Source of the DNA: Candidatus Flexicrinis proximus
Lineage (GTDB): Bacteria > Chloroflexota > Anaerolineae > Aggregatilineales > Phototrophicaceae
Assembly: GCA_016712885.1 (NCBI GenBank)
Contig: JADJQF010000015.1
Span: forward strand, 62,001-126,000
Reading direction: 5' to 3'
DNA: 64,000 nucleotides
Shown here: piece after piece, positions 1-8,321 of the stretch
Position numbering within the stretch: the first letter of the stretch is position 1
How the letters are laid out: each line of letters begins with the position of its first letter
Position numbers and translations under genes: made by a program
The notes under the pieces: model-generated
Told to the model about the DNA's origin: nothing
The model's input: only the letters and a program-made list of their open reading frames with translations
Database searches by the model: none

Positions 1-333
1 GCCCGAATTAGGCTGAAGCCAGTGTGTCTCGCCTTCACCCTCCGCCGTCCATCCCGTCTGGTTCTGATAACGAACCAGCCACCAGGTCAGATTGTCGGCG
101 CAGGCCGGCCCGTAGAGGATAGACAGTACGCCGCCGGTGGGGATTTCACCGACGCGGGTTCCGGTCAGTCCCGGCGTCTGGCGGATACGGTTCGATGCGC
201 CGGGGCTTACCCTCGCCTGGGTTCCAGCCCGCACGACTGGCGTATAGCCAGTACACGCGCCAACGGTTACGGCCTGGGCAGCCGCCGGAAGCAGTGAATA
301 TGCGAGTAACAGACCAAGCAGAATCCGGCGCAT
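1..333 (-). CDS. Secreted SH3-domain protein (partial, C-terminus beyond window)
   Basis: The reading frame is open to the left edge, so about 111 residues are visible. A signal peptide is clear: MRRILLGLLLAYSLLP followed by an Ala-rich cleavage region near residue 20. What follows resembles a bacterial SH3 (SH3b) domain, with an RQTPGLTG segment, a GEIPTGG turn and a TWWLVRYQNQTGW end, which is the usual NxRxxPs/GW pattern in loose form. SH3b domains of exported proteins usually bind cell-wall peptides; that role is inferred. The ATG at 333 is preceded by AAGGAGG, which overlaps the TAA of the upstream gene (343-345), so translation is probably coupled. The protein looks like a paralogue of that neighbour, from which it lies only 9 bp away. 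Confidence 0.75.
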   Translation of the reverse strand, partial: MRRILLGLLLAYSLLPAAAQAVTVGACTGYTPVVRAGTQARVSPGASNRIRQTPGLTGTRVGEIPTGGVLSILYGPACADNLTWWLVRYQNQTGWTAEGEGETHWLQPNSG

Positions 334-342
334 AGCGCCTCC

Positions 343-1752
343 TTATTGCAGACCTTGACCACAGCCAGGAATGTTCAGGATATTCCCGGCGAAGATGAGC
401 TGCGGGTTGGTGATCTGCGGATTGGCGGCCAGGAGCTGGGCGGTGGTCAGTTGATTGGCGACAGCGATTCGGAAGAGCGAGTCGCCGCGCCGGACGGTAT
501 AGGTGCAGACTTCGGGCGTCGGCGTCGGCGCAGCCTCGGCAGGCGTCGGCGTCCCCAGGTTGATGATCCCGGTTGGCAGCGCGTCAGGCGTACCGACCGC
601 GGACGGCGTCGCAGTGACCTCAGGCGTCGGCGTGAAGGTCGCTTCGGGTGTCGGCGTGGGCGGTTCGGGTGTGCTGGTCGGTGGGATTGGCGTCGGGGAC
701 GGCAGACCGAGCACCTCGAAACCCCACAATGCGATGACCAACTGATCGTAGACATCGGTCCGGCTATCCGATGAGGGCAGGTCGAGACCCTGAATGGATG
801 GCGGCAGCGCAATCAGGCCCGACTCGCTGACAGCCGCAATCACCGGCAAGCCAAGATCGTCAATGTTTGCGCCGGCGGCGCCGGCGGTGTCGGCTCTGAG
901 CGTTACGACCCTGAAGGCGGAAGCAGCCGACTCACTGACGTCTGCCGCAACCACTGCGATCTGCTCGCCAGGGACGAACCCCGCCAGCAGAACCTGGGTC
1001 GTGCTGCCCTGCGAACGAGCGTCCACCAGCGGCGCAAATGGGCCAGTGACCCGGACATTCAGCGCAAAGTCCGGCAGCGACAACACCCACATGCCCGGCT
1101 GCAGCAGCGCAGTATCCGGCAAGGTCGCCCGCACAAAGTCCGCTGCGCCATCGACCGGGAGGATTGCTGCCGCGGCGGTTGTTCCATCAGGGCCGGCCAC
1201 CTCTGCTTCCGTTCCCCGGCTGGACGGGACACAGAGCGAGGGGAGCGGCGCACCGAACCCGCCATCGACAAAGAAGGCAGCTTCTCCGCCACTGGCGAAT
1301 GGGTCAGCCACACCGGCGAAGTTAACACTGACGTTTCCGCTCAGCGGCGGACACTGATCGGCCGGACGCGCGGCAGATGCCGTTTCGACAAACGAGACGG
1401 TCAGGCCATCCAGCGGGCTGCGCAGCTCGGCGGGGCTGACCGGCGCGGCTTCAAGATACACGGCGGACTGGGTGGACTCAGCGACCCAACCGGGCTTCAC
1501 GCCGGAAACCTGCCACCACGTAATGGCGCTGACGCAGGTTGGCCCGCCTACAATCGTGACCAGGTCATCGGTTCGAAGATCGCCAATGTCGCGGGCGTTA
1601 AGTCCGGGTGCAGAACGGAGGTTCACGACACTCCGCACCCTCACCGTGAGGCCAGTACGCAGGGCTGTTTCGTTGTTACAGGCCTGGGAAGAAGCAGGCA
1701 GGGCAGGAAGCAGGGCCGCTAACAGCCCCAATATCACGAGTATGCGACGCAC
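343..1752 (-). CDS. Secreted SH3b and LysM domain protein with Thr/Pro-rich linker
   Basis: About 469 residues. A signal peptide (VRRILVILGLLAALLPALP) leads into an SH3b-like domain at about 35-95 (VVNLRSAPGLNARDIG and TWWQVSGVKPGW). A middle region of about 250 residues has no recognised family. A Thr/Pro-rich linker (PTPIPPTSTPEPPTPTP and onward) precedes a C-terminal LysM domain (TVRRGDSLFRIA, then NPQLIFAGNILNIPGC). LysM binds GlcNAc-containing glycans such as peptidoglycan, so the protein is probably held on or near the cell wall. GTG at 1752 is preferred because GGAGG lies 6 bases upstream; the ATG at 1758 touches the same Shine-Dalgarno and is too close. It is followed by the shorter SH3 gene and is transcribed divergently from the methyltransferase at 1832. 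Confidence 0.8.
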   Translation of the reverse strand: MRRILVILGLLAALLPALPASSQACNNETALRTGLTVRVRSVVNLRSAPGLNARDIGDLRTDDLVTIVGGPTCVSAITWWQVSGVKPGWVAESTQSAVYLEAAPVSPAELRSPLDGLTVSFVETASAARPADQCPPLSGNVSVNFAGVADPFASGGEAAFFVDGGFGAPLPSLCVPSSRGTEAEVAGPDGTTAAAAILPVDGAADFVRATLPDTALLQPGMWVLSLPDFALNVRVTGPFAPLVDARSQGSTTQVLLAGFVPGEQIAVVAADVSESAASAFRVVTLRADTAGAAGANIDDLGLPVIAAVSESGLIALPPSIQGLDLPSSDSRTDVYDQLVIALWGFEVLGLPSPTPIPPTSTPEPPTPTPEATFTPTPEVTATPSAVGTPDALPTGIINLGTPTPAEAAPTPTPEVCTYTVRRGDSLFRIAVANQLTTAQLLAANPQITNPQLIFAGNILNIPGCGQGLQ

Positions 1753-1831
1753 GAGCATCCCTCCGACGGCGTGTGGTATGCTGATAGTGTAGTGCGAAGA
1801 CTTGATGTTGTCGATTATCAGGGGAAACACG

Positions 1832-2587
1832 ATGGCGTTCGACGCCCTCGCAGCCAGTTACGATTCGGAGTTCTCGAATCGTCCAATCGCCAGGCTCCTC
1901 CGAGAGCGCGTACACGAGCGGTTGAGCGTCCATCTCAAGCCGGGTATGCGTGCGCTTGACCTGGGGTGCGGAACGGGGATCGACTCACTGTGGATGGCCG
2001 AGCATGGCGCGCAGGTCACGGCGCTGGATGCAAGCCCGGCCATGCTGGAGATCACGCGAAAGCGGCTGGCGGCGCACAGCGAGGCGCAGGTGGCGGCATT
2101 TGACTACAACCACCTGCCCACAGATGCATACAAAGGCCCGTTCGAGCTGGTCCTGGCAGACTTCGGCGCGCTGAACATGCTGGAGGACTGGCGCCCGCTG
2201 GCAGAATGGCTGATTTCGCGTGTTTCACCTGGCGGCGTGCTGTGCGTGGCCGTCATGACCCGTTTCTGCCTGTGGGAAAGCGCCTGGAACTTTCTGCATC
2301 TGAAACCCGGGCGGGCGATGCGGCGCTGGGGCGGGACGGCGGCCTTCGGCGATCAAACCGTCACCTATCCGTTGGTCGTACACGTCGTGCGCGCCTTCAT
2401 GCCGGAATTCCGCATCACCCACAAACGCGGGCTGGGGATATTCCTGCCGCCCTCGGAGATGTTCGAAGCCGTGGAGAAGCGGCCGCGCCTAATGAGGCTG
2501 CTCAGCCGCGTGGATGACTGGTTCTGGAGGCATGGCACAGGGACACGGATCGCAGACCACGCGTGGCTTGAGCTCACGCGGCAGTAA
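1832..2587 (+). CDS. Class I SAM-dependent methyltransferase
   Basis: 251 residues. The SAM-binding motif LDLGCGTGID sits near residue 40-50, followed by the acidic post-II residue in VTALDASPAML and the LVLADFGALN post-motif, the standard Rossmann-like methyltransferase layout (Methyltransf_11/25 type). The C-terminal third (FLHLKPGRAMRRWGG onward) is shared by uncharacterised methyltransferases and probably forms the substrate side. The substrate cannot be told from the sequence. ATG at 1832 was chosen because AGGGG lies 8 bases upstream and the following MAFDALAASYD is a typical N-terminus for the family; a start at 1802 would add 10 residues without a ribosome site. It is divergent from the LysM gene. 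Confidence 0.85.
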   Translation: MAFDALAASYDSEFSNRPIARLLRERVHERLSVHLKPGMRALDLGCGTGIDSLWMAEHGAQVTALDASPAMLEITRKRLAAHSEAQVAAFDYNHLPTDAYKGPFELVLADFGALNMLEDWRPLAEWLISRVSPGGVLCVAVMTRFCLWESAWNFLHLKPGRAMRRWGGTAAFGDQTVTYPLVVHVVRAFMPEFRITHKRGLGIFLPPSEMFEAVEKRPRLMRLLSRVDDWFWRHGTGTRIADHAWLELTRQ

Positions 2588-2616
2588 TGGACAACCCCGC
2601 GTCAGAGTCCTATACT
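2588..2616 (+). promoter_or_regulatory. Sigma70-type promoter of the DUF177 gene
   Basis: TGGACA (2588-2593), a 17-base spacer and TATACT (2611-2616), directly after the methyltransferase stop. Transcription would start near 2623, at the foot of the stem-loop at 2624-2650. Confidence 0.6.
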
Positions 2617-2623
2617 TGATACT

Positions 2624-2650
2624 ATGCGGCCCCATTCCGGGATGCCGCAT
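2624..2650 (+). other. 5'-UTR stem-loop ahead of the DUF177 gene
   Basis: ATGCGGC (2624-2630) pairs with GCCGCAT (2644-2650) around a 13-base loop. It would lie at the very 5' end of the mRNA predicted from the promoter at 2588-2616, where a stem commonly protects against RNA decay. No U-tract follows, so it is unlikely to be a terminator. Confidence 0.45.
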
Positions 2651-2681
2651 TTCCGTTTAGTCGTGAGTAAAGGTCACCGCT

Positions 2682-3200
2682 ATGTCCGTCCATTACTTGC
2701 ACCCTCGCGTATTGAAGATCAATGCCGGATTCATGCTGAATGCCGGGCCCGGCAATAGCAACGACTCCACGTTCGATTTTCCGGCGCTGCGCATCAGCGA
2801 CGATCTCACGCTGAATTATCTGACCGGCCCGTTTCGGATGAGCCGGACCAAAGAAGGCGTCCTGGTGCAGGCAACGCTGCATGCCGGACTGAACACCGAG
2901 TGCATCCGCTGCCTCGATCCGGTCCAGGAGGACATCGTATTTGAGATCGAGGAACTGTTCGCGACCAACCCGAGCGTGACCACCGCCTTCTATTTGAGCG
3001 ACGACGGCATCCTGGACCTGGCGCCGCTGCTGCGCGAAGAAATCCTGATTCACAGCGACAAGCGCATCCTGTGTAAACCCGACTGCAAGGGACTGTGTCC
3101 GGAATGCGGGAAGAACCGCAACCGTGAGGATTGCACCTGCGCCGAACAGCAAATCGATCCGCGCTTTGCGGCGCTCAGGGACCTGCTTGAGCGAAAGTGA
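2682..3200 (+). CDS. DUF177 / YceD-family protein (23S rRNA accumulation type)
   Basis: 172 residues. The family signature is present: an N-terminal beta-rich half, then ECIRCLDPVQ near residue 83 and a C-terminal cysteine cluster CKPDCKGLCPECGKN followed by DCTC, which looks able to bind zinc. In E. coli and plants, YceD proteins are needed for normal 23S rRNA accumulation; that function is taken from the family. yceD usually sits directly before rpmF (ribosomal protein L32), but here the next gene is pfkA and no rpmF is visible. ATG at 2682 has AAGG 9 bases upstream. It is probably transcribed alone from the promoter at 2588. Confidence 0.85.
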   Translation: MSVHYLHPRVLKINAGFMLNAGPGNSNDSTFDFPALRISDDLTLNYLTGPFRMSRTKEGVLVQATLHAGLNTECIRCLDPVQEDIVFEIEELFATNPSVTTAFYLSDDGILDLAPLLREEILIHSDKRILCKPDCKGLCPECGKNRNREDCTCAEQQIDPRFAALRDLLERK

Positions 3201-3306
3201 CCGCGATTCTTGGATAGAGTGCACGACCCCAATTAAGCGCGATTTAACAACGGTGCGGTAGAATACTTCACTGTGGAACTACCACCGTGGAAAGAGAGCG
3301 CGAACG

Positions 3307-4272
3307 ATGAAGCGTATCGCGGTTATGACCAGCGGGGGCGATGCCCCCGGGATGAATGCGGCTGTGCGCGCGGTTGTACGTACCGCGCTCGAAAACAATG
3401 TCGAAACCTACGGCATTCGACAGGCATACGCTGGCCTGATCAACGGGGACATCAGTCTGCTGACCAGCCGTGAAGTCAGCGGCATCCTGCAGCGCGGCGG
3501 AACGGTGCTGCAGACCGCGAGGAACGAGGAGTTCAAGACTCCGCAGGGACAAAACAAAGCGATCCGCAACCTGAATGAACTCGGCATCGAAGGCGTTATC
3601 GTCATCGGCGGCGACGGAAGCATGCGCGGCGCGATGGCGCTCGACCGCCTCGGAATCAAGGTGATTGGAATCCCCGGAAGCATCGACAACGATATCTGGG
3701 GCACCAATATGGCGATCGGCGTCGACACGGCGCTGAATACGATCCTCGACGGGATCGATAAGCTGCGCGATACGGCGACCAGCCACAACCGCGGCTTCGT
3801 GATCGAAGTCATGGGGCGGAACTGCGGCTATCTTGCGCTGATGGGCGGCATCCTGGGCGGCGCGGAGATTATCATCACGCCGGAAGACCCCCCGACAATG
3901 GACGAGGTCGCAAAGGCGTTGAAGGACGCTTACGTGCGCGGCAAGTCGCATGCCATCGCGGTCGTCGCGGAAGGGGCGCCGTACCACACGACCGATCTCG
4001 CGGCATACCTCAATCAGCAGGCGACGGGTTTCGAAATCCGGATCACGATCCTCGGGCATATCCAGCGCGGCGGGAGCCCGTCGGCATTCGACCGGCTGCT
4101 GGCCACACGGCTGGGAGTCAACGCGACCGAGCGCATGCTGCGCGGGGAGTCCTCGGTGATGGTCGGGCTGGACGGACGCGAAGTTACGGCGGTCCCGCTG
4201 TCCGAAGTGACGACCAAGGCGCGGGTCATCAGCCCTGAATACTTCAAGATGGCCCACATGCTGAGCCGGTAA
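3307..4272 (+). CDS. pfkA: ATP-dependent 6-phosphofructokinase
   Basis: 321 residues, the usual length for bacterial PfkA. It phosphorylates fructose 6-phosphate to fructose 1,6-bisphosphate, the committed step of glycolysis. Motifs in order: TSGGDAPGMNA at the N-terminus, GGDGS near residue 101, PGSIDND near 122 holding the catalytic aspartate (PGTIDND in most homologues, so Ser replaces Thr), EVMGRNCGYLA near 165 and LGHIQRGG near 246. Gly in GGDGS and in PGSIDND, where pyrophosphate-dependent enzymes carry Asp and Lys, points to ATP as phosphoryl donor. The Shine-Dalgarno ahead of ATG 3307 is weak (GAGAG). It converges with the helicase gene. Confidence 0.95.
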   Translation: MKRIAVMTSGGDAPGMNAAVRAVVRTALENNVETYGIRQAYAGLINGDISLLTSREVSGILQRGGTVLQTARNEEFKTPQGQNKAIRNLNELGIEGVIVIGGDGSMRGAMALDRLGIKVIGIPGSIDNDIWGTNMAIGVDTALNTILDGIDKLRDTATSHNRGFVIEVMGRNCGYLALMGGILGGAEIIITPEDPPTMDEVAKALKDAYVRGKSHAIAVVAEGAPYHTTDLAAYLNQQATGFEIRITILGHIQRGGSPSAFDRLLATRLGVNATERMLRGESSVMVGLDGREVTAVPLSEVTTKARVISPEYFKMAHMLSR

Positions 4273-4335
4273 CGCGCCGCACGGCGACAGGCCAAAGGAC
4301 TGGTCAGTACTCGTTCAAGACACGTGTTTAGGGGA

Positions 4336-4355
4336 GGACAGGAACTATCCTGTCC
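4336..4355. repeat. Perfect inverted repeat between pfkA and the helicase gene
   Basis: GGACAGGA and TCCTGTCC enclose a 4-base ACTA loop. A second, looser GC-rich pair follows at about 4381-4412 (GGGGCAGGG and CACCCTGTCC), reusing the CCTGTCC word. No T-run follows on either strand, so this looks more like a dispersed hairpin repeat or a Rho-assisted stop than an intrinsic terminator. The rest of the 197-base gap shows nothing recognisable. Confidence 0.6.
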
Positions 4356-4469
4356 CTACAAGCCCCCTGCTTTGACCGGGGCAATAGCGGGGGCAGGGCG
4401 CACCCTGTCCGGTTTGCCGACCAGCGGCATTCACGATCGACGGCCTCTACGATTTGGTCGCGTTCGGCG

Positions 4470-6872
4470 TTATTCCATTGACTTCAGATAGGTCGCCACG
4501 ATCGGTTTGGTGCCGACGCGCGGGTCGTCGAACTTTACGGTGGCCTGTTCCATATCGCCCGTTCCCTGCGATTCGACGACTGTCCCCGCGCCAAAGCGCG
4601 GATGAAACACGCGTTTGCCGCTGCCGAACTTGGGCGAAGTGCCTGGAAACGGCACGATCTTACTGCGGATGCTGGAGCTGAACTTGCCGTCAGGGGGGGG
4701 TGGAATTTTCGCCGGCACGGGGGCCGGGGGCGCGTCGGGCGAGGGCGTCGGGGTGCGGTCCTTCAGCCAACTGGTCACTTCGGCAGATACGTCCTGGCGC
4801 GGCGCGAACTGATGGGGACGGCGCGGTTCTCGCGGCGGATAAGACGACTCACGCGAGCGGTTCTCCCATTTGGTGATGTCACCATAGTTGCGCTCATTGG
4901 CGCTGCGAACGACACGGTTGGTCATGCCTTTGATGACGTCGGTCGGGATATCGCCCAAGAAGCGACTCGGCATATTCAACGAAGTGCCGAACGCGCGCCG
5001 GAAGGCATAGCTGAGGAAGAGCCGCTCCTCTGCCCGCGTGATCCCCACGTAGAACAGCCGGCGCTCTTCGGCCAGTTCGTCCGCGCTTTCAAGCGACCGC
5101 TGATGCGGCAGCAGACCTTCTTCACAGCCGACGATGAACACCACCGGGAATTCGAGACCCTTCGCGGCGTGCAGCGTCAGCAACGTGACGGCCAACTTGC
5201 CGGTCTGCTGGTCGTCGACTGACGTCGAGAGCGACTCTTCTTCGAAGATGGCGGTGATGTCGCGCTTGTTCTGCACGGCGTCCGAGAGCACCAGCCGCAG
5301 CTGCTCGATGTTCTCCTCGCGGCTGAGGGTTTCGTCCTCGTCCTTGCTGATCTCTGGAAGATGGAAGCGGTAGCCTGTATCGCCGATGATCTCGTTCAGC
5401 AAGGCAACATAGTCGCCCGTCTGCGCGACTTCGCGCCAATGACGCAGCATGTGACCGAAGTCGGTGAAGAGCTTCAATGCTCGCCCGGACAGGTCGGTCG
5501 GCGTGCCGGACACGAGCTGTTCAAGCGCGTCGGGATAGGTCAAGTTGAGCCGAGAGGCCCAGGTCTGAAACTCGCGGAGGGACTTGTCGCCGATCCCGCG
5601 CTTGGGGACGTTCACGATGCGCGCAAAACTCAATTTGTCCTGCGGGTGATAGATCAGCCGCAGGTAAGCCATCAAATCCTTGATCTCTTTGCGCTTCCAG
5701 AACGACACCCCGCCAATGATGCGGAATGGCACGCCGCCGCCGAGAAATCCCTGTTCGAGCACGCGCGTAAAGGCATTTGTGCGGTACATGACGGCGAAGT
5801 CGCCATAAGTGTAAGGCTGCCCGCTGGTCCGGGTGTTCATACTCGGGCGGTGGCTCTCGCGGATCAGTTCGTCGATCTTTTCGACAACCCAGCGCGCTTC
5901 AAAGTCGTCGTTGTAGGCTTCGAAAAGCTCGATTGGCTCCCCTGCCCCCTTGTCGGTAAAGAGGGCTTTCTTGGTGCGGTGGGCGTTGCGGTCGATGACG
6001 CCACGCGCCGCATTCAGAACATTCTGCGTCGACCGGTAATTCTGTTCGAGCAGAATGACTTTCGAGTCGGGATAGTCGTGGGTGAACTGGTTGACGTTGC
6101 GCCAGTCCGCGCCGCGAAAAGCGTAGATGCCCTGATCTTCGTCACCGACGACAAACACGTTGTCCTGCGGTTTGGAGAGCATCCTGACCATGGCGTACTG
6201 CGCGCTGTTGGTGTCCTGAAACTCATCGACCAGAACGAAGTCAATGAAGCGCTGATATTTGTCGCGGACGGTGTGGTTGTCGCGCAGCAGAAGCACGGAC
6301 TGGAGGAGAAGATCGTCAAAGTCCATCGCATCGCTGTCGAGCAGCACGGCGTTATAGCGTTCGTAGACGCGCTTGAGCACTTCGTCGGCATAGGTGCTGG
6401 TAGGATATTCGCCGGGGAGGATCATTTCGTTCTTGGCGGAGGAAATCCGGCTGAGGACCTGGCGCGGGACGAACTTCTTGGGATCGATATTGAGTTCAGT
6501 CAGCGCCTGTGTCACCGCGGTCAGCTGGTCGTCGGTGTCGAAAATCGTATAGTTCGGGCTGTAGGGGGTGTGCTCATTTTCACGGCGCAGCATGCGGGCG
6601 CAAATGCTGTGAAAGGTGCCGATTTGCAGACCGCCGAGGCGCGCGCCCAGCAAGCGCTCGACACGGTTACGCATTTCTTCGGCCGCTTTATTGGTGAAAG
6701 TCACGGCCATAATGGCGGGCGCAGGCACGCGCATCTCCTGAATCAGGTAGGCGACCCGATAGGTCAGCACGCGTGTTTTTCCGCTGCCTGGCCCGGCCAA
6801 GACTAAGACCGGCCCGGCCCCTACGGTAACCGCTTCACGCTGGCGGTCATTCAATCCGTCAGTGATGAACAC
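4470..6872 (-). CDS. pcrA: UvrD/PcrA-type superfamily 1 DNA helicase
   Basis: About 800 residues, in the 720-800 range of UvrD/PcrA. It is a 3'-5' ATP-driven DNA helicase used in nucleotide-excision and mismatch repair and in clearing RecA or stalled complexes. Visible motifs: the Q-motif region LNDRQREAV, Walker A LAGPGSGKT near residue 26-33, DExx box VDEFQDTN near 217, motif III GDEDQGIYAFRGA, motif IV YRSTQN, motif V TLHAAKGLEF near 570 and motif VI YVGITRAEERL. The C-terminal HPRFGAGTVV segment is the Tudor-like domain typical of PcrA. GTG 6872 is chosen because it gives an N-terminus just before the Q-motif with GAGG upstream; the frame stays open further upstream but without family sequence. 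Confidence 0.9.
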   Translation of the reverse strand: MFITDGLNDRQREAVTVGAGPVLVLAGPGSGKTRVLTYRVAYLIQEMRVPAPAIMAVTFTNKAAEEMRNRVERLLGARLGGLQIGTFHSICARMLRRENEHTPYSPNYTIFDTDDQLTAVTQALTELNIDPKKFVPRQVLSRISSAKNEMILPGEYPTSTYADEVLKRVYERYNAVLLDSDAMDFDDLLLQSVLLLRDNHTVRDKYQRFIDFVLVDEFQDTNSAQYAMVRMLSKPQDNVFVVGDEDQGIYAFRGADWRNVNQFTHDYPDSKVILLEQNYRSTQNVLNAARGVIDRNAHRTKKALFTDKGAGEPIELFEAYNDDFEARWVVEKIDELIRESHRPSMNTRTSGQPYTYGDFAVMYRTNAFTRVLEQGFLGGGVPFRIIGGVSFWKRKEIKDLMAYLRLIYHPQDKLSFARIVNVPKRGIGDKSLREFQTWASRLNLTYPDALEQLVSGTPTDLSGRALKLFTDFGHMLRHWREVAQTGDYVALLNEIIGDTGYRFHLPEISKDEDETLSREENIEQLRLVLSDAVQNKRDITAIFEEESLSTSVDDQQTGKLAVTLLTLHAAKGLEFPVVFIVGCEEGLLPHQRSLESADELAEERRLFYVGITRAEERLFLSYAFRRAFGTSLNMPSRFLGDIPTDVIKGMTNRVVRSANERNYGDITKWENRSRESSYPPREPRRPHQFAPRQDVSAEVTSWLKDRTPTPSPDAPPAPVPAKIPPPPDGKFSSSIRSKIVPFPGTSPKFGSGKRVFHPRFGAGTVVESQGTGDMEQATVKFDDPRVGTKPIVATYLKSME

Positions 6873-6908
6873 ACATCGCCTCAATTCAACACAGATGTTC
6901 GCACGGGC

Positions 6909-6917
6909 ATTATACCA
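6909..6917 (-). promoter_or_regulatory. Extended -10 promoter of the helicase gene
   Basis: On the minus strand this reads TGGTATAAT: a perfect -10 hexamer with an upstream TGn. No TTGACA-like -35 is seen at 16-18 bases. It lies about 37 bases ahead of the proposed GTG start. Confidence 0.5.
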
Positions 6918-6927
6918 AATGAATCGA

Positions 6928-6954
6928 TCAGCCCCGACCATGGGCCGGGGCTGA
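6928..6954. promoter_or_regulatory. 9-bp inverted repeat over the helicase -35 region
   Basis: TCAGCCCCG (6928-6936) pairs with CGGGGCTGA (6946-6954); the 9-base loop itself contains CCATGG. It ends about 14 bases upstream of the -10 of the helicase gene, where a -35 would be, so it could be an operator. Transcribed, it would also form a stable hairpin, but no U-tract follows on either strand. Confidence 0.4.
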
Positions 6955-7255
6955 ATTGTTCGTGCGTTTCCGCACGATGGGTGGGCTTCGCCCTACTTAG
7001 GCGTCGCCTGAGGTAACGCTCAGAGGTTAAAGCCCTCCCGACAGTCTATCATATGTCGATCACCCCCTTTTCACTCACCCAACGATACGTAAACGTTAGC
7101 ACGTTCTGACAATTCCCGCAACTTAGAAACTGTCGAGAACCCTCTAATTGGGGGATAATGATTTACCAATGACTGTGCCGGTAAAGTGAAAGAAGTCCCT
7201 TGCCGGCGGCGTCAGACAACTATAGCGACCGTTAGCTCAGTATAGGAATTTGGAC

Positions 7256-8161
7256 GTGACCGACAGTTCTGCCGAACCGACCCTTACAACGCTCCCCGAC
7301 AGTATTTCAGCCGACCTTCCCTCGGTCGATGATGTTGCCCCTTCGATTTCGCCGATTATGGCTGATTTTCCGCTCAACGTGGACACAACTCAGGCTCCCA
7401 GCGCATCAGCCGCGGGAACATCCCGGCCACAGGGCGGCGCCGTGCAGACGGCGATTGTCGCCGCGGTGTTCCTGATAATCGGCCTGATGGGCGGAGCGAT
7501 CGTCTTTGGAAACCGCGGGCCATCGACGGCCGAGCTGGAGACGCTGGTGCGCTCGCTGGTGGCGGAAGAAGTGGCACGGGTGGGAGGCGGGGACTCGTCC
7601 GCAAGCGCGTCCTTGGTCGACAACGATCCCAGCTTCGGCCCGGAAGACGCCCCGATCACGATTGTCGAGTTCAGCGACTTCTACTGCGGATTCTGCACCC
7701 GCTTCGCGACGGAAACGCTGCCGCTGCTGCAAGAGCAGTACGGCGAGCAGATCCGGTTCGTGTATCGCGATCTGCCGATCATCGGAGGCCAGGTCAGCTT
7801 CGATGCCGCGATTGCCGGCAACTGCGCCTACGACCAGGGCAAGTTCTGGGAATTCCACAATCTCATTTTCGCCAACAACGGCGCGCGCGACCGCGATACG
7901 TTTATCGCGTTTTCCGGAGAACTGGGTATGGATCCCGAGGCGTTCGCGGTCTGCCTGGACGACACCGCTAAGCAGGAAGAAGTCACGTTGGATTACCTTG
8001 ACGGTCAGGCGCTGGGCATACAGGGAACGCCGGCGTTCTTCATTAACGGCCGATCGGTGAGCGGCGCGCAACCGTTCAACACGTTCGCGCTGGTGATCGA
8101 CGCCGAACTCAAGAAGAAGGGTCTGACCCCGCCGGAACGCATCGAGGTTCCGGCCACTTAG
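7256..8161 (+). CDS. Membrane-anchored DsbA-family thioredoxin-fold protein
   Basis: About 301 residues. The N-terminal 65 residues are Ser/Thr/Pro/Ala-rich and cytoplasmic, followed by one transmembrane helix (AAVFLIIGLMGGAIVFG, about 70-87) and a DsbA-like domain from about 125. The active site is CGFC in FSDFYCGFCTRFA; the cis-Pro loop is GIQGTPAFFING near residue 260. Proteins of this kind (BdbD/Thioredoxin_4 type) make or reshuffle disulfides in exported proteins, and the helix would place the domain outside the membrane. GTG 7256 is preferred because AGGA lies 8 bases upstream; the alternative TTG at 7250 is too near that site. A hairpin terminator follows. Confidence 0.85.
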   Translation: MTDSSAEPTLTTLPDSISADLPSVDDVAPSISPIMADFPLNVDTTQAPSASAAGTSRPQGGAVQTAIVAAVFLIIGLMGGAIVFGNRGPSTAELETLVRSLVAEEVARVGGGDSSASASLVDNDPSFGPEDAPITIVEFSDFYCGFCTRFATETLPLLQEQYGEQIRFVYRDLPIIGGQVSFDAAIAGNCAYDQGKFWEFHNLIFANNGARDRDTFIAFSGELGMDPEAFAVCLDDTAKQEEVTLDYLDGQALGIQGTPAFFINGRSVSGAQPFNTFALVIDAELKKKGLTPPERIEVPAT

Positions 8162-8178
8162 CGACGCTTACGCACTCC

Positions 8179-8264
8179 GTTTGTGGAGGCGCTGCCTCCA
8201 CACCTCCGCGGGGGACTTGCGCCCCTCGACCCCTCATCTGCGAATTTGTGGCGTGGCTGCCACA
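8179..8264 (+). repeat. Dispersed intergenic repeat, type A copy 1
   Basis: Begins GTTTGTGGAGGCGCTGCCTCC with an internal GGAGGC/GCCTCC hairpin, continues ACACCTCCGCGGGGGACTT and GCGCCCCTCGACCCCTC, and ends with GTGGCgtggctGCCAC. The same order of words recurs near 27861, 33188, 44958 and 61668, and in altered form at 48368 and 59865. Confidence 0.8.
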
Positions 8265-8270
8265 TAACAA

Positions 8271-8300
8271 GCGCGCGGTCCTTGACGGAACCGCGCTTTT
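8271..8300 (+). terminator. Rho-independent terminator of the DsbA-like gene
   Basis: GCGCGGT (8273-8279) pairs with ACCGCGC (8290-8296) and is followed by TTTT. It lies between the converging DsbA-like and Rieske genes. Confidence 0.7.
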
Positions 8301-8321
8301 GATTTGGAACGTGAGGTCGCT

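Larger units (their letters stand above)
6873..7255. other. Divergent intergenic region, helicase / thioredoxin genes
   Basis: No gene was found in these 383 bases. The region holds the helicase -10 element (6909-6917), an inverted repeat directly upstream of it (6928-6954) and, toward the thioredoxin gene, AT-richer sequence in which no clear promoter could be fixed. Confidence 0.6.

Noticed and set aside
7227..7250. tRNA-like string CCGTTAGCTCAGTATAGG
   Set aside because: It resembles a tRNA D-arm, but no acceptor pairing, anticodon arm or T-arm follows; a coding start lies directly after it.
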